64,000 nt of DNA from Simiduia aestuariiviva (lineage in GTDB: Bacteria > Pseudomonadota > Gammaproteobacteria > Pseudomonadales > Cellvibrionaceae): positions 352,429 to 416,428 of the forward strand of contig NZ_JACHXZ010000002.1 of assembly GCF_014192475.1 (NCBI RefSeq), read 5' to 3'. Numbering within the stretch: the stretch's first letter is position 1; each line of letters starts with the position of its first letter. The notes beneath the pieces were generated by a model that worked only from the letters and a program-made list of their open reading frames with translations, ran no database searches and was not told the DNA's origin. Position numbers and translations under genes: made by a program. This document shows, one piece after another, positions 33,682 to 45,938 of the stretch.

Positions 33682-33932
33682 TCCAGGTCTCTCTTAGGCT
33701 GTGTTTCCGCCCCTGTGTGTAATTGACTAGGGAAGCTTTCTGTACTCTCCAAATCATCCAACATATCTAGCCACTCGAGTGGCGTATAGCTCTCTGAGTC
33801 ACCGGCCTCCCACCCGCCCAAAAATATAAGCAGCTCAGGGTCAGCAGGTGAGATATTTTTGGTCTCTTCAGCCAGCGATAGGGTCGCAAAGCCAGCCGCC
33901 ATTAAACACATCGTATTAACCTTCCAGTTCAC
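33678..33932 (-). CDS. Small exported protein of the sigma/anti-sigma operon, unknown
   Basis: An 84-residue protein with an apparent signal peptide (1-21, MNWKVNTMCLMAAGFATLSLA). The short mature part is acidic and includes DPELLIFLGGWEAG and TPLEWLDMLDDLE. The acidic end of the upstream anti-sigma protein (LEFYEWLSELE) is similar in composition and aromatic spacing, so the two may share an interaction surface. It overlaps the anti-sigma gene by 17 bp and the DUF3106 gene by 4 bp. I do not recognise the family. Confidence 0.6.
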   Translation of the reverse strand: MNWKVNTMCLMAAGFATLSLAEETKNISPADPELLIFLGGWEAGDSESYTPLEWLDMLDDLESTESFPSQLHTGAETQPKRDLE

Positions 33933-34266
33933 TGAGCCACTCGTAAAATTCCAAGTTATCGATTAACTCAAGGTCTATATTGGGGTCTTCCAGTTCAGCC
34001 ATCATGGCTAGCTCCGCTGTTTGCTCGACCGCGGAGTAAGGCTGAAGCACCAGCCAGCTAACCGCAAAAAAGACAGAAGCAGCCGCCAACCAAGGCAACC
34101 AACGGGTCTTGCTAGCCGTGCTGAGGGCGTTAGCTCTCGCCAGAGCCAATCGCTCCCTTGTAGCGTCGTCCACGATGATCTGATCGGGCAATTTGCCTGC
34201 AAAATCAGCAAATTCACGCCGCTCATCTAGTGAACTAATAGGGGTTGGTGGTTGGCTGTGTTTCAT
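33916..34266 (-). CDS. Putative anti-sigma factor, single-pass membrane protein
   Basis: A 116-residue protein with one transmembrane helix (about 55-76, WLPWLAAASVFFAVSWLVL). The N-terminal 50 residues would be cytoplasmic and could hold the sigma factor; the C-terminal 40 would be periplasmic and are very acidic, ending LELIDNLEFYEWLSELEG. There is no zinc-binding HxxxCxxC motif. The call rests on size, topology and a four-base overlap with the sigma gene just upstream. Confidence 0.7.
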   Translation of the reverse strand: MKHSQPPTPISSLDERREFADFAGKLPDQIIVDDATRERLALARANALSTASKTRWLPWLAAASVFFAVSWLVLQPYSAVEQTAELAMMAELEDPNIDLELIDNLEFYEWLSELEG

Positions 34267-34781
34267 GGCCAGAGATCCTGTAGCGCTTGCCTGAGTGCAT
34301 TGAGCGCGCGCGAGTAATGTGTTTTAACGCTACCTTCTGTACAGCCCATGCTATCGGCCGTACTTGCTGTGCTTTGCCCCTCCCAGCAACGCAACAGAAA
34401 GGCCTCCTGTTGACGGGCAGGGAGTGCCGATAGCGCATCTGTTAATCGTGTGAGTTGTTGGGCTCCCAGTAGCGATCGAAATCCCTCGGGGGCATAGCTA
34501 TCTGGTACTTCACTGGCCTGATTAGCCTCCACGTCCTCAATTACCACGTTGCGATGCTGCTTGTTTTTCCTGAAATGATCCATAATCCGATTGTTCAGAA
34601 TGCGATAAAACAAGGGTGGCCATTCACACTCAGGCTTATCCGCATAATATTTGCACAGTTTCAGCATCGCATCCTGAACAATGTCCAAGGCATCTTCATG
34701 GCTTCCCACAGCAGCTCGGGCAATTTTAAATGCCTGCACCTCCTGTGATTGCAGGAATTGATTGAGTGAGTCCTTGTTCAA
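34263..34781 (-). CDS. RNA polymerase sigma factor, ECF/sigma-70 family
   Basis: A 172-residue two-domain sigma factor. Region 2 spans about 14-75, with EDALDIVQDAMLKLCKYY (core binding) and FYRILNNRIMDHFRKNK (-10 recognition). Region 4 spans about 112-168, with LPARQQEAFLLRCWEGQST and the HTH GCTEGSVKTHYSRALNALR. It leads a tightly overlapping operon with the putative anti-sigma, a small exported protein and a DUF3106 protein, and is divergent from the hybrid sensor gene at 34938 (156 bp between). Like most such factors it probably drives its own operon. Confidence 0.9.
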   Translation of the reverse strand: MNKDSLNQFLQSQEVQAFKIARAAVGSHEDALDIVQDAMLKLCKYYADKPECEWPPLFYRILNNRIMDHFRKNKQHRNVVIEDVEANQASEVPDSYAPEGFRSLLGAQQLTRLTDALSALPARQQEAFLLRCWEGQSTASTADSMGCTEGSVKTHYSRALNALRQALQDLWP

Positions 34782-34937
34782 AGCAGTCCGAACGCCTTGG
34801 ATTAGCTATTATTCATTGAATATAACGTATACCAGCCGTATTGGTTGACACAACCATAAATAAATTCACACCCAGCTGTGCTCGGCCTACAATGCCGACA
34901 CTTACCAAAACGGCAAAGAATCCCCAAGAGGAACTAG

Positions 34938-37139
34938 ATGCTGCAGCTCTTTGTACCGGCCAACAAAGTTCAAAAAGACAGGAAGATCATGCGCGAGACC
35001 GATGCGCGCATGGCGAAATACAGCCGCAGGGGGCTTATTCTCAACCTCTTCGCGTTTATTTTATGCTTGGCGCTCGGTGACTTCTATCAAGAGATGCCCA
35101 ACTATGCCACAGGCTTAGCCATCGGATTGCTCCTCATCACACTGTGGCGCGGTTATTTTTTATTCAGATTCGACAGCCTTTATCCTAGAGCCCCAGGCCG
35201 CTGGCGCACGCATTACTTTTGGGCTTCATTTGTGGGGGCAGGCTGGTGGAGCTTTATCATTGTGTCTATTACCTGGGTGGTAGGCATGCAAAACGATACA
35301 TTGCTGATCTGGTTGTATTCGGTCGTATTTTATTCAAGTGTTGCTAATGTTTTGGCGCCTTACCGTCGCTTTCTTGGGATGTATTTATTTATTGGCCAGA
35401 TTCCGGCCGCCGCCGCCGCCATTTTGCTCGGCACCTGGGAAGGCTACATATACGGCGTGACAATGCTGGTGTTTTATTTGTTGCTCGACCATCAGGGTGA
35501 GGTTACCTCCCGAACCTATTGGGATCGCTTAGAGGCCCAGTTTAATCTAGATCAACACGCGAAAAGCTTAGAGCTAGAAAAGCGTGATTCAGAAGCAGCA
35601 GCAGAGCTGAAAAATACCTTTCTTACGCGCTTTGGTGGAGAATTGCGCACGTCATTGAATGATATTCTAGGCGCGCTCAGTTTGCTGGATGACAGCGAAC
35701 TCACCGCTGCGCAACGTGAGTTACTGGCACTTGCAAACAAAGCCGGCGAGCGACAGTTAAATCTCGTCCATAATGCCATTGATTTTTCAAATGCGTCCAA
35801 TGAAAACCTAGTGCTCGATCATTCAATATTCAACCTTTGGAAGCTGATTGAGCACGTAGTTGAAGATGTCTCACACGACGCTTACCAACAAGCCGTCGAG
35901 TTAAATCACGTGCTCGACAATGAAACGCCTGTGAGAGTAAAGGGCGACGCCCAACGCCTACAACAAGTATTAATTAATTTACTAAGCCATGCTATTAAGT
36001 ATTCCAGTAGCGGCGACGTATTTTTCAAATCTGAATTTGTACTTAAAAATGACCAGCAGGGCGAGCTCCAGATTACCATCGTTGATCAACACAAAGAGAT
36101 TTCCACGCGAGAAAAGGAATTTGATCAGTCCGACCACGTAGATCAACATGGCGAGGAAATTCCCCTTGGCATAACGCTATGTAAAGGGCTTGCGGAATGC
36201 ATGAATGGCTCGCTTCAGGTGTTTGAAGAGCCAGGGCAGGGCACCCAGTACTATTTTAATATCACGTTGGAAACGACGAGCCGCTCGCCAAAAACCATTT
36301 CAATCAACCCTCAGCTTAGAAATAAACGATTATTGCTGCTAGGCATTCCAGACTCTATCGTGGGTTCTTTCTTAGTAGAGATGGAGACCTGGGGTATGTT
36401 GATTGAAACCGCTCAGGATGAAGAATCGGCGCTAACAAAACTGGAGGAAGCGCTTGAGAGCGATCATCCGTTTGACGGCATATTAATATACACGTTGGTT
36501 CGCTCACTGGAACTGCTCTCGGTATCTAAGCGATTGTTATTGGTAGAAGCTTTTAAAGAATTGCCGCAAGTTGTCGTCACAACGCTGCAACAGCGTGCTA
36601 CGACAGAAGTTGCAACGCTGTTCGATAATGCGCACTTAGTAAACCTGCTAAAACCAGTACTGCGCGGGAATTTACATCAAACTGTGGCCGAAGCACTCAT
36701 CAATGTTGCATCCGAAGTGGGTGACGTACCGCTGCACGATCACAAGCAAGGCATAGGCAAGCGCATATTGTTAGTAGATGATCACCGTGTAAATCAAATG
36801 GTGAGTAAAAGTATGCTGCAAAAACTGGGCTACAAGGTAACACTGGCTAACAACGGCAAAGAAGCATTGGCCGCATTGGCTGAGCAATCCTTCAACTTAG
36901 TGTTGATGGATTGTCAGATGCCTGAAATGGATGGCTATGCGGCTACTGCTGCAATTCGAAAAAAGGAAGCGGAACAAGGGATTGACAATCCACTGCCGAT
37001 AATTGCAATGACTGCTCATGCAGGCAGCAGCGATCAATCAAAATGTTTTGCCTCTGGAATGAGCGATTATTTACCCAAGCCGGTGAGCTACGACCAGCTG
37101 GAATCCAGCATGAAACGCTGGCTTGGAAAGAGCGAGTGA
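34938..37139 (+). CDS. Hybrid sensor histidine-kinase-like protein with degenerate kinase and intact receiver
   Basis: A 733-residue membrane protein: about six helices (residues 32-185), a helical DHp-like region (222-285), an HATPase-like region (295-445), a receiver-like domain (463-590) and a C-terminal receiver (608-730). The H-box, normally SHE(I/L)RTPLN, reads GGELRTSLN at 233-241, so Gly234 replaces the phospho-acceptor His. The N-box Asn is His351 (NLLSHAIKY) and the G1 box DxGxGI is DQHKEI (383-388). The last receiver is complete: D614, D615, D658, T692, K714. The first receiver-like domain has no acidic pair or acceptor Asp. It probably does not autophosphorylate and may receive phosphoryl groups from another kinase. 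It is divergent from the sigma operon. Confidence 0.88.
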   Translation: MLQLFVPANKVQKDRKIMRETDARMAKYSRRGLILNLFAFILCLALGDFYQEMPNYATGLAIGLLLITLWRGYFLFRFDSLYPRAPGRWRTHYFWASFVGAGWWSFIIVSITWVVGMQNDTLLIWLYSVVFYSSVANVLAPYRRFLGMYLFIGQIPAAAAAILLGTWEGYIYGVTMLVFYLLLDHQGEVTSRTYWDRLEAQFNLDQHAKSLELEKRDSEAAAELKNTFLTRFGGELRTSLNDILGALSLLDDSELTAAQRELLALANKAGERQLNLVHNAIDFSNASNENLVLDHSIFNLWKLIEHVVEDVSHDAYQQAVELNHVLDNETPVRVKGDAQRLQQVLINLLSHAIKYSSSGDVFFKSEFVLKNDQQGELQITIVDQHKEISTREKEFDQSDHVDQHGEEIPLGITLCKGLAECMNGSLQVFEEPGQGTQYYFNITLETTSRSPKTISINPQLRNKRLLLLGIPDSIVGSFLVEMETWGMLIETAQDEESALTKLEEALESDHPFDGILIYTLVRSLELLSVSKRLLLVEAFKELPQVVVTTLQQRATTEVATLFDNAHLVNLLKPVLRGNLHQTVAEALINVASEVGDVPLHDHKQGIGKRILLVDDHRVNQMVSKSMLQKLGYKVTLANNGKEALAALAEQSFNLVLMDCQMPEMDGYAATAAIRKKEAEQGIDNPLPIIAMTAHAGSSDQSKCFASGMSDYLPKPVSYDQLESSMKRWLGKSE

Positions 37140-37199
37140 GCCTCTAACGGCTAGAGTGGAAGGCATGTTGGCGGAAGGTGGGGCTACATGCCCCAACTG

Positions 37200-38009
37200 T
37201 TACCAGTTCAGGAAAATAGGTGCGTGATCTGAAGGCTTTTCCATTGCTCGTATTTCGTAATCAATGCCCGCCGACACACAACTCGCGATTAACGGTGCTG
37301 AACACAAAATTGCATCAATGCGCAGTCCGCGTTTGGGGCTGTCTTCGAAACCACGGCTACGATAGTCAAACCAGCTAAAGTGATCGTTAACGTCAGGATG
37401 GAAACGTCGAAAACTATCGATTAAACCCCAACCCAATAGTTTATCAAGCCATTCGCGCTCTTCGGGCAAAAAACTACACTTGCCGTCTCTTAGCCAGCGT
37501 TTTCTGTTGGGCTCTCCGATGCCAATATCCAAATCAGTTGGCGATATATTGATGTCGCCCATAACGATAATATTTTCCGATGGCGAATGATTGTCCTCAA
37601 GGTGCCGCATTAAATCGGCATAAAATTTTCGCTTTGCTGGGTATTTGATCTCATGCGATTCATTCTCGCCTTGCGGAAAATAGCCGTTGTACACCCACAG
37701 CGGTTCGCCGTTAAACGAATAGCAGCCACCCACAAACCGGCGTTGCGCATCTTCAGTGTCGGACAAAAAACCTTTTACAATGCGTTCAGGTGTCTGCTTA
37801 GACAATAAGGCCACCCCGTAATGGGTCTTTTGACCGTGAAAAATTACCTGATAACCCATGTCATTTATGGCCGCCTCAGGGAAGTCCTTGTCCTGGACTT
37901 TCGTCTCCTGCAGGCCAATAAAATCTGGATCATACTTGTCGATAATCGCCTGCAGTTGCGGCAGACGAGCTCTCAAACTATTAATATTAAATGATATGAC
38001 GCTTTTCAT
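37200..38009 (-). CDS. xthA: Exodeoxyribonuclease III
   Basis: A 269-residue AP endonuclease and 3'-exonuclease for base excision repair. Family landmarks are SFNINSLRARLPQLQ at the N-terminus, the metal-binding Glu in FIGLQETKVQD (about 31-41), the GDINISPTDLDIG block (about 149-161) and the terminal SDHAPIFLNW with the catalytic Asp-His. A hairpin, TGGGGC...GCCCCA at 37180-37196, lies just before its end. A terminator separates it from prc upstream, so it has its own promoter near 38010-38030. Confidence 0.94.
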   Translation of the reverse strand: MKSVISFNINSLRARLPQLQAIIDKYDPDFIGLQETKVQDKDFPEAAINDMGYQVIFHGQKTHYGVALLSKQTPERIVKGFLSDTEDAQRRFVGGCYSFNGEPLWVYNGYFPQGENESHEIKYPAKRKFYADLMRHLEDNHSPSENIIVMGDINISPTDLDIGIGEPNRKRWLRDGKCSFLPEEREWLDKLLGWGLIDSFRRFHPDVNDHFSWFDYRSRGFEDSPKRGLRIDAILCSAPLIASCVSAGIDYEIRAMEKPSDHAPIFLNW

Positions 38010-38030
38010 AGGTCTACTATTTCAGCCAAA

Positions 38031-38058
38031 AAAAAGAGCCCTAGTTTAGGGCTCTTTT
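38031..38058 (-). terminator. Intrinsic terminator of prc
   Basis: AAAAGAGCCCTA pairs with TAGGGCTCTTTT around a three-base loop (38033-38057). Read on the minus strand the stem is followed by a run of T residues, right for ending prc transcription. Confidence 0.85.
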
Positions 38059-38077
38059 GGGTTTGGGTCGACCGCCG

Positions 38078-40171
38078 CTAACGAAAATCTGCCAGCTTAC
38101 TCGCCGATTCTTCTCGCTGAGAAGCTATGAAATCGGCTAGAACAAAGCCAGCCTCTCTCAACATCGCATCTTTTTCTGTATCAATTTGAACCAAACCACT
38201 CATGGCTTGCTCACTGTCCGCCTCATTGGCAGCTTTAAGCGCTTCGATGTTGGCGTAGGGCTTGTCGCCTTTTGCGATTCGGCGGGCGTTTTCACTGAGT
38301 AAGTTACGCTTGTCCAACGCCTCTTTTTCAGCGAGGCGTTTTTGCTCATTGAGTGATAATTGCTTCTTCTCTTTGAGTTCAGTGACCAAATTCAATTGAT
38401 CCCGAAGGAAATTGAAATCAGGATTGACCGCCACTCGCGACTCATGCTGAGGATTTATATCCCTCATCAATTGCGTTATGTCGTAATATTTTTCATGGGG
38501 AACCGGATGGATTTTATCCCAGGGGAGGGCATTGGGATACGCACTTTCACCCACTTCAGCTTCATCGATAAGATTAGGCAGCGCGATATCCGGTATCACG
38601 CCTCGATGTTGGGTGCTCTCTCCTGAGACGCGGTAAAACTTTGATTCCGTAATTTTCAACTGTCCTTCTTGCAGTCCAGTGAGGGATTGTACTGTGCCCT
38701 TACCAAATGACTGTGAGCCCACTATAATGCCTCGGCCGTAATCTTGAATGGCGCCAGCAAAAATTTCAGACGCTGACGCGCTCAAACGATTGATTAGAAC
38801 CAAAAGTGGTCCGCGGTAAAGTGCTCGCGAGCGCGAGCGATGGAAACGCGAAATGGTTTCGTTCGACTGCCTGATTTGAACAACGGGACCCGGATCTATG
38901 AATAGATCAGTTAACGTGGTCGCTTCCTGCAGCGAGCCACCGCCATTGTTGCGCAAATCCAAGATAATGCCGTCAACCTGCTCCTGCTCAAGCTCACGCA
39001 GGAGCTTCATAACGTCCCTTGTGGTGCTCTTATAATTTGGGTCTCGCTTTCGATAGGCCTCAAAATCCAAATAAAATGCAGGGATGTCAATAACACCTAA
39101 TTTATAGGTGGTGTTGCCATCTTTAAGCTCAAACACCGCTTTTTTAGCTGCCTGCTCTTCAAGCTTGACCCGCTCGCGATTGATTGTGACGACTTTAATC
39201 GCGGTAGCATCAGCATTGGCGGGCTGAACCTGTAGCCGCACAATTGTATTGGGTTCACCGCGAATTAATTGCACAACCTCATCCAGCCTCCAGCCAACGA
39301 TATCAACCAATTCACCATCCTTGCCTTGGCCTACCGCAATAATCTTGTCAGCGGGTTTAAGTTGTCCAGATTTGTCTGCAGGCCCAGCTGCAACCAAGCG
39401 TACAATTTTAGTAAATTCGTCTTCAGTTTGAAGTACTGCGCCTATACCTTCTAACGAGAGCGACATGTTGATATTGAAATTTTCCAGTGTCCGAGGCGAC
39501 AGATAGTTGGTATGGGGGTCATACAATAGCGTTAGGGCATTGATTAATGTTTCAAAAACATCCTCACGATCTTGCTGTTGAAGCCGCGTGATTTGGTTCT
39601 TATAGCGGCGCACCAATGTAGTTTTTGACTCTTCAATCGTTTTACCCGAAAGTTTTAACGATAGCACTGAGGCTTTTACGCGCTTTCGCCACAGCTCATC
39701 AGACGCCGCCTTATCTTTTGGCCAAGGTGCAGCTTCTCTGTCATTGTCGAGAAACTCATCTTTGGTGAAATCATATTGTGTTTCAGGATCTTCCAGTTCC
39801 GCAACGATGGCCATAAGCCGCGAGCTCACACGATCGCGGTAAAGGTTGTAAATTTCGAATCCCGGTGCCAGGTTACCGGTGCGAAAGAAGTCGTCGAATT
39901 TAGAACGCAGCTTTTCGAAACGCTTTACGTCAGCTGCATAAAAATAGGCTTTGCCAGGGTCTAAGGTTTCGAGCAGCTTGTCCAAATAGGCGCTTGACAG
40001 GTCATCGTCAAGTGACAGCTTACGGTAATGCCTAGTGGACAGCTTATCGATAATCTCGATTGCCGTTTTGCCTTGGGTTTCTGTAAACGTGAGTGCAGAG
40101 GGGCTTTCAACGGTGGCCACGCTATTCAGCGACCAAATCAGTGCAGTGACTAACAGAAATATACTTCTCAT
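38078..40171 (-). CDS. prc: Tail-specific (carboxy-terminal processing) protease Prc
   Basis: Periplasmic Ser-Lys protease that trims or degrades proteins from the C-terminus, including lipoproteins and murein hydrolases. It has 697 residues with a signal peptide (1-20), a PDZ domain (about 235-320, GIGAVLQTEDEF and PADKIIAVGQGKDG), and the S41 catalytic core with the Ser in RLSASASEIFAGA and the Lys in SQSFGKGTVQSL (about 465-500). The C-terminal part is rich in charged helices, as in E. coli Prc (682 aa). Its cofactor lipoprotein NlpI is not in the window. Confidence 0.95.
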   Translation of the reverse strand: MRSIFLLVTALIWSLNSVATVESPSALTFTETQGKTAIEIIDKLSTRHYRKLSLDDDLSSAYLDKLLETLDPGKAYFYAADVKRFEKLRSKFDDFFRTGNLAPGFEIYNLYRDRVSSRLMAIVAELEDPETQYDFTKDEFLDNDREAAPWPKDKAASDELWRKRVKASVLSLKLSGKTIEESKTTLVRRYKNQITRLQQQDREDVFETLINALTLLYDPHTNYLSPRTLENFNINMSLSLEGIGAVLQTEDEFTKIVRLVAAGPADKSGQLKPADKIIAVGQGKDGELVDIVGWRLDEVVQLIRGEPNTIVRLQVQPANADATAIKVVTINRERVKLEEQAAKKAVFELKDGNTTYKLGVIDIPAFYLDFEAYRKRDPNYKSTTRDVMKLLRELEQEQVDGIILDLRNNGGGSLQEATTLTDLFIDPGPVVQIRQSNETISRFHRSRSRALYRGPLLVLINRLSASASEIFAGAIQDYGRGIIVGSQSFGKGTVQSLTGLQEGQLKITESKFYRVSGESTQHRGVIPDIALPNLIDEAEVGESAYPNALPWDKIHPVPHEKYYDITQLMRDINPQHESRVAVNPDFNFLRDQLNLVTELKEKKQLSLNEQKRLAEKEALDKRNLLSENARRIAKGDKPYANIEALKAANEADSEQAMSGLVQIDTEKDAMLREAGFVLADFIASQREESASKLADFR

Positions 40172-42967
<2,796 letters not shown>

Positions 42968-42991
42968 TCGACTTTTCCGCTATAACATCAA

Positions 42992-43016
42992 AAAGCCGCC
43001 ATTGTGCGGCTTTTTT
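42992..43016 (+). terminator. Intrinsic terminator of idh
   Basis: AAAGCCGC pairs with GCGGCTTT (42992-43013) around a short loop, followed by six T residues. Confidence 0.88.
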
Positions 43017-43086
43017 GTGCCCATCTGCTGCATCTAGACCCGCTTGTACTATCCTTGTCTGGGTAAATTCAGAGGATGTTTAGACA

Positions 43087-45732
43087 GTGTCGTCTCCCCC
43101 GAGAACTTCGATCCCAAAGGCGCTTATAGACGGCCCTATAAAGCAGGAAGCTCCGAGCCAATTAGCTTTGCTAATCAAACGCTTAGCGCTGTATTTTCTC
43201 GGCCTTGTCATCAGCTTTTTCTTCATTATTGGGTTTATGTTGTGGCTGTCGGCCGAGTGGGCTGACCAGCAAAAGATAGCTGCGTCAAAGCGTGTGGTTG
43301 AGCGAAATTTTCTGCAATTGCATGATTCTCTTATTATAAAAGCGAAGGATTTGGCGTGGTGGGACTTAATCTTAAGTAACGTCGTGGAGCAAAGAAACGA
43401 ACAATGGCTGACGGTCAATTTTAGAGACTACCTGTTAGAAAGCTATGACATCGAAGGACTGCTGATATTGAGCGACAAAGGCGACCCCCTTTATGGCGAG
43501 TTCATGGGGCAAGCGGTTTCTAGTGATGATAACTTGGGTTTTGCTCCCAATGGCATTCGCCAATTATTTAACCAAGCCCAGTTAGCACCCATGGACATAC
43601 CGGTACCTGTTGGCGGGCTTTTGGTGAGGGAAGGGCGGCCCTATATGGTTGCAATCTGCGCAATCACTACAGATATTGAGGAGCATATATTGCCATCAGG
43701 AACCGCTCGACCAGCGCTTCTTCTCATCAGAAGTTTACACAGCGTACTGCCAGAATTAACAAAGGCAAATGACGTTTTCGACATTCAATTTATATCCAGC
43801 AATGAGATTCCAGGGCACCCTAATTCTAAGCAACTCTTCCTAGACATAGCCGACCATAACGACAACAAACTCGGTGCCTTTGTTTGGTCAACGGCGCTCC
43901 CAGGCCAGCAGCTGGTATTAAATGCACTGATGTGGGCAATTCCGCTTGCCGTATTCTTCATTGCTATCGGCTGGTATATCACTCGCGGTTTTAGAGTTGC
44001 AATTAATAATGCAGAACAAATAGCCATAGATTCTGCAGTCAAACGCGATAGCGATCGAAATTTTCAGTTAGTCGCTGAGTCTGCTCCGGTATTAATTTGG
44101 GTCAGTGATCACACAGGGGTTTGCGGTTACGCCAACCGGGCCTTTGAAGACATATTTGGCATCAGACCGACCCTGCAGAACCCAATACACCTAAATCATT
44201 TATTTGATGAAACCTGCCGAAATGAATTTCAAGCCTATTTAGAAGAGTCATTAGCAGGCGTAGAGCTAGATCGTCGAGAATTCAAGATCAACGACAAGCA
44301 CGGCAGTAAGCGCTGGCTGTCCATCGCTTGCACTCAGCAAAAAGACTCAAATGGAAGGCGGAAAGTAATATTTAGCGCGACTGACTCTACCGAAAAAAAG
44401 TTGCTGCAAGACAACATGTGGTTGCAGGCAAACTATGACGAACTCACGGGACTTGCGAATAGAACACTGCTACAGGACCGACTTAAACGCTTACTACAGC
44501 TAAGTAAAAGGTCTAGCACTGAGCTCGCCATATTGTTTGTAGATTTAGATAACTTCAAAACCATCAATGACACACTTGGACATAATGCCGGAGATCAAGC
44601 CTTGGTCCAGGCTGCACGACGCATCGAAGGTTGTCTGCGAGACAGTGACACCGTGGCGCGGTTAGGCGGCGACGAATTTGTTTTATTGCTGCCGATGGAG
44701 GAGGGCGGCGTAATCGTGGATAAAATTATACGCCGATTGTTACACCGGCTATCAGAGTATTATCTTATAGACGATAAACCGATATACCTATCAGCGAGCA
44801 TTGGTATTGCCATATTTCCCCACAATGGCAGTACCGCTGAAGAACTGATGATGAATGCAGATGCAGCTATGTATCAGGCAAAGAAATCCGGCAAGAACAA
44901 ATCCTGCTTTTTTAGCCCTGAAATGAATCTGCAACTTCGCCAAGCGTTGGAGTTAGAGGCTGATATACGAGCCGCACTTACCAAAGCCGAATTTTTTTTA
45001 GTGTACCAACCGATTATCGATTTAGCGTCTGGAAACATCGCTTCAGTGGAGGCGCTGGTGCGCTGGAGGCGTTCAGATGGCCACATAATGGCGCCAGACC
45101 TGTTCATTGCAACCGCGGAACAAACGGGACTTATTGTTCAACTCGGGGAATATATCTTTAAGGAGTCTTGCGCGCAATTACGTCGCTTAAGGGACTCTGG
45201 GCACGAAATCACAATGTCGATTAATATCTCGCCGGTTCAGTTTCAGGCGGAGGGAATAGTAGAACGCTTTACGGAATTTCTTCACGAATTTTCGGTACAA
45301 GCTCACTGGATTCAGCTGGAAATTACCGAAGCATTATTGTTAGATGATTACTCAGAAAATATCGAGCTGATCCAGACACTTTCCGATATGGGATTTAAGA
45401 TTGCCATTGATGACTTTGGCACAGGGTATTCATCACTCAGTTATCTTAGAAAATTTCCGGTAGATGTTGTAAAGATCGACAAGACGTTTATAGAAGGTAT
45501 ACCCGTTAATATTGAAAACGTTGCATTGGTCAAAGCGATCATAGCAATGGCTAAAAGTTTGCAATTAAGCGTCATTGCTGAAGGCGTCGAAGCTGAGGCG
45601 CACCATGATTTTCTCTGCGACCTACAATGCAATCGCGCACAAGGGTATTTATATAGCCGTCCAGTAGATGCTTGTGATCTGAACTTGTCCCAATATCCCG
45701 TTAGGGCAGCGATCAAACAACAAATCTCCTGA
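43087..45732 (+). CDS. CHASE4-PAS-GGDEF-EAL c-di-GMP protein
   Basis: An 881-residue inner-membrane protein. A membrane helix (about 33-57) and a second (about 278-298) frame a periplasmic CHASE4-like sensor with DLAWWDLILSNVVEQRNEQW. A PAS domain follows (about 325-430), then GGDEF (about 445-610) and EAL (about 625-870). The cyclase motif RLGGDEF (about 525-531) is intact and preceded by an RxxD inhibitory site (RDSD). The EAL motif VEALVRWRR and DDFGTGYSSLSYL are intact. Both synthesis and hydrolysis of c-di-GMP are therefore possible, with the net sign unknown. It starts at a GTG. Confidence 0.93.
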   Translation: MSSPPRTSIPKALIDGPIKQEAPSQLALLIKRLALYFLGLVISFFFIIGFMLWLSAEWADQQKIAASKRVVERNFLQLHDSLIIKAKDLAWWDLILSNVVEQRNEQWLTVNFRDYLLESYDIEGLLILSDKGDPLYGEFMGQAVSSDDNLGFAPNGIRQLFNQAQLAPMDIPVPVGGLLVREGRPYMVAICAITTDIEEHILPSGTARPALLLIRSLHSVLPELTKANDVFDIQFISSNEIPGHPNSKQLFLDIADHNDNKLGAFVWSTALPGQQLVLNALMWAIPLAVFFIAIGWYITRGFRVAINNAEQIAIDSAVKRDSDRNFQLVAESAPVLIWVSDHTGVCGYANRAFEDIFGIRPTLQNPIHLNHLFDETCRNEFQAYLEESLAGVELDRREFKINDKHGSKRWLSIACTQQKDSNGRRKVIFSATDSTEKKLLQDNMWLQANYDELTGLANRTLLQDRLKRLLQLSKRSSTELAILFVDLDNFKTINDTLGHNAGDQALVQAARRIEGCLRDSDTVARLGGDEFVLLLPMEEGGVIVDKIIRRLLHRLSEYYLIDDKPIYLSASIGIAIFPHNGSTAEELMMNADAAMYQAKKSGKNKSCFFSPEMNLQLRQALELEADIRAALTKAEFFLVYQPIIDLASGNIASVEALVRWRRSDGHIMAPDLFIATAEQTGLIVQLGEYIFKESCAQLRRLRDSGHEITMSINISPVQFQAEGIVERFTEFLHEFSVQAHWIQLEITEALLLDDYSENIELIQTLSDMGFKIAIDDFGTGYSSLSYLRKFPVDVVKIDKTFIEGIPVNIENVALVKAIIAMAKSLQLSVIAEGVEAEAHHDFLCDLQCNRAQGYLYSRPVDACDLNLSQYPVRAAIKQQIS

Positions 45733-45938
45733 TTCCTGATGACGGCTGCGTAAATGAGGTCGTCGTAATAGACGTCGTCGGCCCAATTTTAAGCATACTA
45801 AGGCGAGGTCTACTTCAACACTTAACCTATTATTCTATTTAACATAATATAGATTATGCGTAATGCAGGATTGGTTCAGTCCACGGGCGTCCCGCTAAAT
45901 CATGGGTATTTCCTGTGTTATCGCCATTTTCCGACAAC

